DNA of 64,000 bases from Cycas panzhihuaensis (Eukaryota > Cycadophyta). The stretch lies in assembly GCA_023213395.1 (NCBI GenBank), contig CM041465.1, forward strand, positions 43,779,741 to 43,843,740. Direction: 5' to 3'. The notes below the pieces were generated by a model. The model made no database searches and was not told where the DNA came from. It worked only from the letters and a program-made list of their open reading frames with translations. This document shows, in pieces, positions 55,857 through 64,000 of the stretch (the first letter of the stretch is position 1; the number at the start of each line of letters is the position of its first letter). A program made the position numbers and the translations under genes.

Positions 55857-56354
55857 TGTAGCGGAAGCTTTTAACTTAATTCGTAAATAACTCAACAATT
55901 CGCAGAATCTTGGTCTAATATAGATTTCTTCAATCTCAAATAATAATGACCATAGGAAATTTACCATAAAACACCGAAATAAAGTAATGGAAATAGTACT
56001 AATAAAGGTAAATATATTGTGCAAAATATAAACAAAGTATCCTTCGACGATCGCCTTCGAGGCGGGAATCCTCCAAATATCTCGTGCCAAAAGGCCGAGC
56101 CAACCGCAGCCCTAGAGCCGAAATCAGAAGAGATCAATCCGAAGTGATGATACCAAATGAGGGCTTTGCTCTCTATTTATAGTGGCCGGATTATCTTGTT
56201 TGAAGTCGGCCAGAATTAAGATAGTTCACTGGGAGTGAACCATTAATGAAGTCGGCCAAGACCTGCTTCTGGTCGGCTAATATTCCTGCGCTCATTTCTG
56301 GGGTTTAAGTCGGTTGACAGGCCCCTAAAGAGAGGGTTTTCCTAGAACGCAACA
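55857..56354 (-). repeat. Chromovirus 5' LTR
   Basis: 498 bp, with TATTTATAGTGGCCGG as TATA candidate. Shares GAAGTCGGCC and GCAGCCCTAGAGCCG blocks with the gag-only element at 11757. Confidence 0.95.
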
Positions 56355-56359
56355 GGCTG

Positions 56360-56920
56360 GAATGCATTCCAGTAGCATACATTCCTTCTGTTACATATGC
56401 GTACCCAGATGGTACTTATCATTCAATGCTACTCCAACTGGTTGTCACACGTGCTGGCTTCCGCACCTTTGCATACCCATGATAATCGGCTCTCACCCTC
56501 ACCTGATGGTTCATGCGTACCTCCTTAAGTACTCTTCTTGGTACCTTTTGGCTGAAGGGTTATGACTGCCTGTCATAACCATACCCCTTCAGTCATACGT
56601 ACCCTTTCATTAATCACTTAGTTAGGCACTCTAACTAATCTCTTTAGGTTCGTACGTCCGTACGTACGTCTGGCAGCTTCACAGGCCTTCACTGGTCCCT
56701 TTGGGTCGTGCGTACCGCTTCCGTTCAGTTCCGTTCCGCCGTTGGTACGTGTACGTAGTGCGTGCCCGTTCGGTGCACGCATGTCATACGTGCACGAATC
56801 TGATTTCTTCAACTGTTTTGCCTCGCGTGCATCTCCGCACGGTCCGCACTGCACGCGTCTTAGATTACCTGACCTACCTCTGGTCCTCCAACAGCCATAG
56901 GATCACTTTATGCCCTAACA
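56360..56920 (-). repeat. Gypsy-A2 5' LTR, second part on the plus strand
   Basis: 561 bp ending CCCTAACA, continuing the LTR begun at 50197. Confidence 0.95.
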
Positions 56921-56925
56921 GTTGG

Positions 56926-57161
56926 AGCTGTATTGTTATGTTGCCAGTTTGCTAATCAAACTGTTATTCATTTAGAGGTTGGACCAATTCCAACCCCACA
57001 CATTTGGTATCATTTTCTTGCTCCTTCATTTTCATGCTTTCTCTTGCTTATGTTTTTCATCTTAAGAGTATCATACTTGTTAGCATTTACTGCTTTCTAG
57101 AACTAGAGTGAACCTAGCTTCTAGATCTTGGGATTGTGAGGCCATTAGGCCCCTTTTCACA
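56926..57161 (+). repeat. Copia-B2 3' LTR, second part
   Basis: 236 bp ending TTTTCACA. Completes the LTR split by Gypsy-A2. Confidence 0.95.
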
Positions 57162-57437
57162 ATTTGAATACCTATAGCTAAAGTTATAGTCGTTTGAAGC
57201 TGAAGTAACAAATCTGCCTTCAAATTTTGTGACGGAAAGTAGGCCAAAATTAAATCTACTACAATTTTCACACTTTTGCCCCAAAATCTATCGAGCGACC
57301 ACTCAAAATTTACAAAATGAGTTATTTCGTCTCAAATTTGCCATTTCTTTTTAGAAATCTCAATGTTTATTCTCCCATATGTGCCTCCAAACCCTGCATT
57401 GGAATAAGAAAAAAAATTACCAAGCTATAATACCACT

Positions 57438-57706
57438 TGTTATAGGTATAATTCTATAACCATTCAAGATAGAGAAATAAGAGGAGAAAATGATGGAAAG
57501 AAGATAAAGAAGAAGGTAAAGTTCTAAAGAACATTCATTTAGCTAACACCATATATCCTCTCTTTACAATAGAATGGGGTATATCTAACACTAACCCCCA
57601 CATTATTATATTCCTACCTCTAAGCTGGCCAATCCTCCACTTCCTTATCATTAACCTTTACTTTCACTAACCTTAGCCTATCCACATATGGTAGAAGATC
57701 ATAACA
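57438..57706 (-). repeat. Gag-only element, right LTR
   Basis: 269 bp, TGTTATAGG to CATAACA on the plus strand, preceded at 57424-57437 by the complement of its PBS (CTATAATACCACT). Confidence 0.85.
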
Positions 57707-58200
57707 AATAGAATAAAACCACAATAGTATCTACATCAATCAAAAAGACACTTTACAATAGGAGATTGGGTATTTTTAAGATTGCAACTCCATAAACAAA
57801 CCATCATAAGAAATTCTAAGAAGCAAAAGCTCCAACCCAAATTCTATATATCATTCCAAGTACAGAGGAAGATCAACAAAGTGGCACACCAGTTTGACCT
57901 ACCAAAAGGTAGGATACACAATATCTTCCATGTGTCATGTTTAAAAACAAAAGATTGGAGAGAAGATCACACACCTAAACACCCTATCAAAATTCGACAA
58001 AGAAGGGGTCTTCATCATGCAACCTAAGGGCATCATCAACACCAAGACAAAACATTTGTGAAACAGACAAATCAAGGAGTATCTGGTGGACTGGAAAAAA
58101 AAATGGTTCTTATAGACACTGCCTAGGAAGATGAAGCTTTGTATCAAAAGCATTTGCAAGTTCTAATGCCTTCAAGGCAAAGCATCTTCTTTTTTCCCTT
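57707..58200 (+). pseudogene. Old chromovirus remnant: integrase end and chromodomain
   Basis: Continues 30455-31557. Reads KRHFTIGDWVFLRLQLHKQT, VAHQFDLPKGRIHNIFHVSC and a decayed chromodomain (RQIKEYLVDWKKK, then EDEALYQKHLQVL). It parallels DWVFLRLQPYKQTSL and FHVSCLKKK in the younger chromovirus at 51313. Confidence 0.88.
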
Positions 58201-59330
58201 TTGGAGGGGGGCCCGCTTGCTTGGAGACGACATGCTTTTCAAAACTCCCAGCTCTCAAGTATTTAAGGGAAGCGTAGCATGGAATAAGGCACCATTGGAA
58301 TATTCATTGAAGCATTGCTTAGTTGGAAGAAACTCGCAAGCAGCAGCATTTCCCTACAGGAGCTCTTGCCTCAAAGAGGACTAAGCACCTTTTGTTGACT
58401 CATTATTTTGTATTTTTCATTGTTATTTAATAATATATTTGTTATTTTGTGTTAATTCCAATGCAACGAAGTTGTGAAACCGTTGTGGGTTCATAACACC
58501 ACATCAAGGCCAAGGTAGGGGTTATAACAAAAGAAGATCCAAAAGTAGACCCCATGAAACAAGTGGGTCCCTTGGTAGATAGCCTTATCAAGGCTAGTGA
58601 GCCTTTCCACCACCTCAACCCACTACTAGCCCCAAGACCAACTGATCTCTTAGAAGCAACCTTGGGTAGAGAGTCAAACAAAGGTTCTTAGCAGCTAGAG
58701 CCTAAAGAGGTTGATCCTAGCCTCTACAAAGTGTTGGCAATGCGAGAAGATAGTCCTAATAATTGGGATAAAGTAGATGGTGGATGGGGCCCTCTTGCCT
58801 TGGCATAATCACGGCTTCGACCTTATGACTTATTGGTTGTTATTCCTACCTACAGCGACATAGTGCCTTTGAAAACCCTTTCCTACCTAGGAGGAGGTTT
58901 TTTTTGGTTTCTTGTGTGTTGTTATTTTTGGCATATCTCTTTTTGTATCATATAGAGGGATGAAGGGGATTGACTATTTATCCCCTACAATTTGTTACAT
59001 CAGTATGCAATATTAATAAAATCATCACATTCAACAAGAAAATAAAGAAAATATGTCCATTTCATAAGATCCAAAACTTTGCCTTCTTTAAAATGGGCTC
59101 CCTCTCAAAGTGAATAATCCAACCAAAAATCCAAAAACATGTTATACTAAAGTCCCCTCTGGCCTACTAAGCCTCAACCAACTAATGGTTGTGTCGCAAG
59201 CCAACACACTACCATTCCATAAGTGCCCCCTACTCTTAATTAGGCAATGGTACATGGCACAAGCTGACACATTACCAGTACATAATCGTTCTTATTGTAT
59301 ACTTACTAATAACACAATTTCCTAATTCTT
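58201..59330. other. Non-coding stretch, probably 3' part of the old chromovirus
   Basis: Starts with a G-rich run near 58200 (GGAGGGGGGCCCG) that may be the old element's purine tract, so part of what follows may be its LTR. No gene recognised. Confidence 0.35.
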
Positions 59331-59339
59331 GTCCATGAT

Positions 59340-59660
59340 TAGATTCACTACATAAGTGAAAAACATGACAACTGCTTCTGTGCTCTTCTCAAGAGGGGCC
59401 CTCTACTGTTAATGATCCCGGAGGGGTCTCTGTTTAAATATGCACTTCTGCTGATGCGAGATGAGCCACAGCCCCTGTGTATTTATACCTTATTATGGGC
59501 CAGACCAATTCAGACCAGCGTGCCTTAGTTCAAGCCGACTTCACTCTGGCTGGATTTTTCCCGGCCAACCTCCTTTAGGCGGCCTGTCCGCCGGGCTTCT
59601 TTAGCTCTGGTCTTCTCGACTACCTGCATAGTCATTTATAGCACCCTAGGGTCTGTTACA
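59340..59660 (-). repeat. Possible degraded solo LTR
   Basis: GC-rich segment with GAGGGGCCCTC, TATTTATACC and GGCCAACC words reminiscent of the chromovirus LTRs, ending GTCTGTTACA. No partner or clear boundaries. Confidence 0.3.
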
Positions 59661-59770
59661 CTGTAGTTTTCTTACAGGCTGATTCAGCTTTCCGGATTCA
59701 ACTCTCTTGTAGCAAATTGCTCAATACCTTGTATACACCTCTCAATCGATAAAAGATTTTAGCATAGAAC

Positions 59771-60252
59771 AAGCCCTGGGGAATCCACTCCTTTTTGTTC
59801 ATTTTTTAACCTTTGACTCTGGTAAATTTATGAAACATGGCATGCAATATAATTACAATAGATGTGGGTTGTGGGGACTAAGTGGGTTTGGTCTTATGTA
59901 CAGTTGGTAGCAACTAGTTGTCTGTTAGAAAGTGGTCACGAGATCAATTCCCGTGGAGTCGTCCGTTGCAGGAACAATGTAGGACTTGAAACTAAGGTAG
60001 ACTGTATTTGGGAATGGGGAATTCCAGGCCTCTTAATCCCATGGGTAGCTCGGCTTACTATCGGCTCCACGGGAATTGATCTCGTGACCACTAGCTAACA
60101 GACAACTAGTTGCTACCAACTGTACATAAGACCAAACCCACTTACTCCCCACAACCCACATCTATTGTAATTATATTGCATGCCATGTTTCATAAATTTA
60201 CGAGAGTCAAAGGTTAAAAAATGAACAAAAAGGAGTGGATTCCCCAGGGCTT
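59771..60252. repeat. Long near-perfect inverted repeat (foldback), 188-bp arms
   Basis: Left arm 59771-59958 and right arm 60065-60252 are reverse complements with only a few mismatches; the loop is 106 bp. Arm ends read AAGCCCTGGGG and CCCCAGGGCTT. Each arm contains a GGTCACGAGATCAATTCCC stretch like the tRNA-derived B-box region of plant SINEs. A transcript would form a long hairpin. No TSD is obvious. Confidence 0.92.
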
Positions 60253-60331
60253 CTTCTGTTTATGTAAATTCCATTAATGCTGCTGAAATTTAATTCAACA
60301 GAACGGGAAGTGGTAAACGGCTGAAATGTAC

Positions 60332-60439
60332 CTGGAGTTTATGTAACTGCTCCTGGGTGACAACCTTAGACTGAAAATTATTCTGAAGAACCGGTGAAGC
60401 TGCCATTGCAGCCTCCCTACGATCCTCCTCCTCTCTCAT
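60332..60439 (-). CDS. Possible first coding exon of a host gene
   Basis: Minus strand: ATG at 60439, 36 codons (MREEEDRREAAMAASPVLQ, then VVTQEQLHKLQ), ending CCAG followed by GTACAT, a good plant 5' splice site. Composition and helix-like charge pattern look like a real protein start and unlike the surrounding elements. I do not recognise the family. The next exon would lie at lower coordinates, beyond or interrupted by the foldback; none was found. It may be a truncated or captured gene start. Confidence 0.4.
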
Positions 60440-61402
60440 TGTACACCCTTCCCTTCTCCTCAGGCACACTTCAATTTAACGCATTTTGGTAAGTCCCCGT
60501 CAATTTTGTTATGGAATATGGCAACGTTCCCTCTGCACCGTCGCTACTTCACGCCTTGAAATCGCGGTGGAACGAAAGACTTGGCTGGCTGCTGCGTTTA
60601 TCAAGTCGGTACCTTGTCATCTGTAATCGTGTTGTCCACTGCAGACCTATTAGACGTCAGCGGAGGGACTCAAATATTAATTATTTGTTAAGACATCATG
60701 CATCTTGGATTGTAAGATGCTCCGTATATGGTTTCATCATAAATTCAAGCTAGCGATGGGAAGTAGTAGGTTGGGTTTAGGAGGATATTATAACCACTAA
60801 AGATTGGCCTTTAATGCGTTCGATCTAAAAGTTTTATTTTTTTTCAAAATGTGTCAAATATCTAGCTTGTATAATCTACTTTACGTGAAAAATTAATGTT
60901 GCTAAAATAAGTCTAAATTTTTGTTAACAACTATGTATTATTTAAGGTTAAAGCATAGTTCTTAATACAAAAACTTGGTTTTTTGGTATTATGGACCCAT
61001 CACTTTGAAATAATCAACTGTCTTCAATGATGGATGTTAAATGCCATACAAATAATATTTAAACAAGGGTATTAGAGTCTTTAAGATTATTAGACTTGGT
61101 ATTTTTAAAGAATGTCTCAAATTGGTTCAACTAAATTAGAAGAGCATGTGAACAAAATGGGTGAGTAATTGAGTAACTTGTAAACTTCCATGGATGAGAT
61201 CAAAATAATACTTGAATACTTTCCTGTCAAAAATGATAAGTAGTGGCAAACGTATGGTAGCACCTCAAATCAGTTTAATGATGGGTAACCATAGATTTTC
61301 TACTATAATATGAAGTTGTCAGCCTACACATTGAATGGAGATGTATAGATAAATAAGTGTTTGCCAAAAATCACAAATTCATTCAATATTTTTGGTATTA
61401 CC
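60440..61402. other. Non-coding or host-like sequence
   Basis: If the exon at 60332-60439 is real, 60440 to about 60720 would be its 5' UTR and promoter. From 61100 on, a decayed plus-strand frame (STKLEEHVNKMG, NMKLSAYTLNGD) weakly suggests a gypsy gag remnant. Confidence 0.3.
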
Positions 61403-61726
61403 TGTTGGAGCGCATAACGTTAACTATCCCAAGGAAATACTCTTCTCAAATCACTCTACGTCTTTTGGTGTAATGGCAACCCATGACAAGTGGTATCAGA
61501 ACGACCAGGGTTCAAAATTGGTCTTGTGTTATCGTGGTAGCACACCCAGACATACGTAAAGGCAGGGGAGTGGCCGCCGAGGAACGTCGTGGTGGACATG
61601 TATGCCGTGTAGGTACAACCGACTCCTCGTGACGGGGAAGTGTTGGAGCGTGTGACGCTAACTATACCGAGGAAGTCCTCTTCCTAAATCACCCCGGGGC
61701 TTTTGGTGTAACAACAACCCGTGACA
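61403..61726 (+). mobile_element. TRIM-2: miniature LTR retrotransposon
   Basis: 324 bp. Terminal direct repeats 61403-61488 and 61641-61726, 86 bp each, TGTTGGAGCG to TGACA. PBS TGGTATCAGAAC follows AG after the left repeat; purine tract GACGGGGAAG precedes the right one. The LTR end (CTTTTGGTGTAAC) and AG-PBS layout match TRIM-1. No coding. No clear TSD; the right end abuts a copia LTR. Confidence 0.85.
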
Positions 61727-61927
61727 TTAATCTTAATGAGGAATAAATTCACTCTCACACAATGATTTCTTTATTGATGATTCGTTTATATATACAAGTA
61801 CAAGGTGGGTATAAATAATAACCGCTCAACCAAGTAATGCCACTTGTCAACTTAAGAGAGGAGAAGAAAGTGGTACATGACCCTTACATCAAACATTATA
61901 ACTTAAGGTAAAACATTGTCTTTTGCA
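61722..61927 (-). repeat. Copia 3' LTR at right edge (left limit uncertain)
   Basis: On the minus strand it starts TGCAAAAGACAATG after the purine tract AAGAGGGGG (61928-61936). Its far limit may be TGACA at 61722, overlapping the end of TRIM-2, or may lie left of TRIM-2. Contains TTTATATATAC near 61787. Confidence 0.65.
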
Positions 61928-61946
61928 CCCCCTCTTAATGCTTTAC

Positions 61947-62640
61947 CTATCTTAACCCTAATAGATTTCTGAAGAAACTGAATTTCTCTTTTCCAAGAGG
62001 TTTGGTGAGCATATCAGCAATCTGATCTTCTGATGGACAATGTTGAAGTTTAATTTCTTTATTATGTACCCTTTCTCTGATAAAATGATGATGTACCTTG
62101 ATATGCTTTGTTCTGGCATATAAAACAGGATTCTTCATCATTTTTATGGTACTTTGATTGTCACAAAATATTCGAGTAGACATTGTTTGTTCTTCTCCTA
62201 GTTCTTTCAGCAATTGTCTAATCCATATTCCTTCACAAGCGGCATTGATCACGACTTGTATTCTACTACTGAGGATAATGTAACAGATTAATCTGCTTTT
62301 TACCGCCGAGGAGATCAAGGAATTTCCAAGGAAGAAGCAATATCTTGATGTTGACTTTCTATCTTTTTTGTCTCCAGCCTAGTCTGAATCGCAAAGACCT
62401 GTTAATTTTGTATTGTTTTCTTTATTATATCTCAGGCCAAGGTCCATGGTTCCTTTTAAGTAGCGCAAGATTCTCTTTGCAACATTCCAATGTGGAATTT
62501 TAGGGTTTTCCATGAATCTAGAAATCAACCCTACAGCATATGATATATCCGTTGTGTGGTGGAGATAGATTAAGCTTCCAACCAGTTGTCTGTATTGTGT
62601 GGCATCGACTGAAGTTGCATCATGTTCTATATTTAACACG
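61947..62640 (-). pseudogene. Right-edge copia RNase H
   Basis: QYRQLVGSLIYLHHTTDISY, HWNVAKRILRYLKGTMDLGL, then a frameshifted part and IFCDNQSTIKMMKNPVLYAR, HHHFIRERVHNKEIKL, QIADMLTKPLGKEKF. A stop at about 62379 replaces Trp after CDSD. Frame lost between 62270 and 62379. Confidence 0.92.
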
Positions 62641-62642
62641 AC

Positions 62643-63500
62643 TCATGTTTCCATTGGTGTGCTGACATTATTACAATTTTCCATTCCTAACTTGGTCAAT
62701 AAGTTCTTTACATATTTTGTTTGTGATAGAGTAATAGAAGAATTATTTTGTTTAATTTCTATTCGAAGATAATAATGCAGCATTCCTAAATCTATCATTT
62801 CAAATACTTTTTCAAACTTATCTTTGATGAATGCTATTGAATTTTTGTCATCTCCAGTGATCAGCATATCGTCCACATATACTACAATAATGGAGATTGA
62901 TCCAGAATTACCTTTTACGTATAGACTATGATCAAATTCACATCGATGAAAGCCATTCTCTATTAAGTATGAATCTAATTTAGCATACCAGGCTCTTGGA
63001 GCTTGTTTAAGCCCATACAATGCCTTCTTCAATTTGCAGACCATATTTTCTTGTCCTGGTTTTATGTATCCTTCTGGTTGATACATATACACCTTTTCCT
63101 GTAGGTCTCCATTCAAAAATGCACTTTTGACATCCATTTGATAAATTTCCCAACCCTTTTGATCAGCAAGAGCAATCACTGTTCTTACCGTGTTTAATTT
63201 TGCCACTGGTGAAAATGTTTCTTAATAATCGATTCCTGTTGTTTGAGTATAGCCTTTAGCTACCAGTCTGGCCTTGTATTTTTCTATTTCTCCATTTGGC
63301 TTCTCTTTTATCTTGTATACACATTTGCAATTTACAATGCGTTTATCTACTAGAATTGGGACGAGGTCCCATGTCTTGTTCCTTTGTATGACTTCCATCT
63401 CAGCATCCATCGTAATTTTCCAATTTTGGAAGCTATTAGCTTCTTTATAAGAGTTTGGTTCAATGGAACAACGCAATGCTTGAGATTTCCATGATCTTGT
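62643..63500 (-). pseudogene. Right-edge copia reverse transcriptase
   Basis: NRTWDLV-type start (NKTWDLVPI), KARLVAKGYTQTTGIDY, then a TAA and [39 protein letters not shown] and IIVVYVDDMLITGDD. The active site is intact. Only one stop within the main RT body. Confidence 0.93.
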
Positions 63501-64000
63501 TCGGTGTTCAAATATATCTCCTTTTGTTTCTTCAAGAGTTTTAAGATACTACCTTGGTACTCTTTTTGAGGTGCATTCTTGTAACGATTTTTCTTTATTT
63601 CTGGAATTGGAGTTGTTGTCTAACTCGAGGTTGCAACTACTGGTTAGTTGCTTATCTGGATTCTCATATTCTAAAGAATCTTCTCATGTCTCAATTCTTT
63701 CTGAGGTTATATCTGACTTATCTTCCAATTGGTCAGGACATGTATCATAATGATCTTCATCGATCTATACTCGTGCATCAATATTTTCCTTTCTCTCATC
63801 AAAAATTACATCCCTGCTGACATAAAGCTTATATGTTTTGGATCCATCCACTTGTAGGCCTTTGAATAGTTGTTATATCTAACCATTATGTATTTTATGC
63901 TTTTATTGTCCAATTTGGCTCTTTTTTTATCTGGAATATGAACATAAGCCTTGTAGCCAAATATTTTAAGATGGCTTACATCGGGTTTGTGTCATGACCA
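63501..64000 (-). pseudogene. Right-edge copia integrase C-terminus
   Basis: Frameshifted end of integrase: KIFGYKAYVHIPDK and SKAYKW near 63870-63990, followed by an acidic linker to RT. Truncated by the window edge. Confidence 0.8.

Larger units (their letters stand above)
50789..56354 (-). mobile_element. Chromovirus (Ty3/gypsy with chromodomain)
   Basis: LTRs 50789-51281 (493 bp) and 55857-56354 (498 bp). PBS (minus-strand TGGTATCGAGC) two bases after the right LTR; poly-purine run (minus-strand GGGGGGGGGACT) next to the left LTR. Domains gag, protease, RT, RNase H, integrase and chromodomain in order, all with frameshifts. Right flank GGCTG (56355-56359) pairs with GGCTG at 50455-50459, beyond TRIM-1, so chromovirus and TRIM-1 share one TSD. 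Confidence 0.95.
40434..56920 (-). mobile_element. Gypsy-A2: best copy of the non-chromoviral gypsy family
   Basis: Minus-strand element, TSD GTTGG (40429-40433, 56921-56925). LTRs: 40434-41250 (817 bp, 3' in element sense) and 50197-50459 plus 56360-56920 (824 bp, 5' in element sense, split by the chromovirus/TRIM unit). Order in element sense: PBS, gag with four knuckles, protease, second capsid-like module, TAG, RT, RNase H, integrase, hairpin-repeat array, extra ORF, 3' LTR. LTR copies differ clearly more than the Copia-1 pair does, so it is not very recent. Confidence 0.95.
33121..57161 (+). mobile_element. Copia-B2: sister of Copia-B1, with Gypsy-A2 in its 3' LTR
   Basis: Own sequence is 33121-40433 and 56926-57161. 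LTRs are both 553 bp once Gypsy-A2 and one TSD copy are removed. Probable TSD GTTTG/ATTTG (33116-33120, 57162-57166) with one transition. Full copia domain order, many C-to-T type stops. LTR divergence is about 3% with two 2-bp indels. Confidence 0.93.
31558..57706 (-). mobile_element. Gag-only LTR element interrupting the old chromovirus
   Basis: Outer limits of a minus-strand element with 269-bp LTRs at 31558-31826 and 57438-57706; own sequence is 31558-33120 and 57162-57706. PBS (minus-strand AGTGGTATTATAGC) abuts the right LTR and a purine tract (minus-strand TAGGGGGGAGCGC) abuts the left LTR. Probable TSD AATAA/AATAG with one mismatch. LTRs differ by roughly 13%, so it is old. It carries a gag-like frame only. 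Confidence 0.85.
61722..64000 (-). mobile_element. Minus-strand copia element running off the right edge
   Basis: Holds the 3' LTR, RNase H, RT and the end of integrase. Gag, protease, most of integrase and the 5' LTR lie beyond the window. It is a different copia family from Copia-1 and Copia-B by sequence. Confidence 0.9.

Noticed and set aside
59771-60252. tRNA gene inside the foldback
   Set aside because: Only a B-box-like stretch is seen; no full cloverleaf or acceptor stem could be found by eye.
60511-60753. Plus-strand ORF of 80 codons
   Set aside because: No motif; overlaps the likely upstream region of the minus-strand exon candidate.

Overview
The window is plant nuclear DNA made almost entirely of nested LTR retrotransposons. 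The evidence is many Ty1/copia and Ty3/gypsy polyproteins, initiator-Met-type primer binding sites, 5-bp target-site duplications (TSDs), and captured pieces of plant genes (S-adenosylmethionine synthetase, histone H2A, an RBP45/47-type RNA-binding protein, probably a WVD2-like protein). Large old nests with long, slowly decaying elements suggest a big genome such as a gymnosperm or fern; that is inference. No bacterial-style genes, CRISPR array, rRNA or tRNA gene was seen. Element names used here are local labels.

Region 1 (1-24240). An old minus-strand gypsy element (Gypsy-A1) enters from the left edge and ends in its 5' LTR at 23531-24240. Three plus-strand elements interrupt it within about 0.5 kb of its gag: Copia-1 (3111-7735, TSD GGAAC), CargoLTR-1 (7889-14755, no TSD, both termini nibbled) and Copia-B1 (15070-22304, TSD TTCCC). 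CargoLTR-1 holds a further gag-only minus-strand element (11757 to about 14268).

Region 2 (24241-30454). A probable old LTR remnant is split by CargoLTR-2 (24764-30093, TSD GTATA). CargoLTR-1 and CargoLTR-2 share LTR type, leader, a gag-like ORF and a 3' tail. They differ in a slot between leader and ORF: CargoLTR-1 carries a SAM synthetase fragment there, and CargoLTR-2 carries H2A, RBP45/47 and probable WVD2-like fragments, all antisense.

Region 3 (30455-58200). A five-level nest: a plus-strand chromovirus remnant; inside it a minus-strand gag-only element (31558-57706); inside that Copia-B2 (33121-57161); in its 3' LTR Gypsy-A2 (40434-56920, TSD GTTGG); and in that element's LTR a chromovirus physically joined to a miniature TRIM element (50460-56354, one TSD GGCTG for the pair). 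Gypsy-A2 is the best copy of its family. It shows a four-knuckle gag, a second capsid-like module between protease and reverse transcriptase, an extra ORF after integrase, and an array of about 65-bp hairpin repeats.

Region 4 (58200-64000). Mostly non-coding DNA with a near-perfect 188-bp-arm inverted repeat (59771-60252), a possible first exon of a host gene (60332-60439, minus), a second TRIM (61403-61726), and the 3' half of a minus-strand copia element that runs off the right edge.

Nearly every coding region is broken by stops or frameshifts, many of them C-to-T type changes expected from cytosine methylation, so the window reads as silenced heterochromatin. The most interesting unit is the cargo-carrying, gag-only LTR family.
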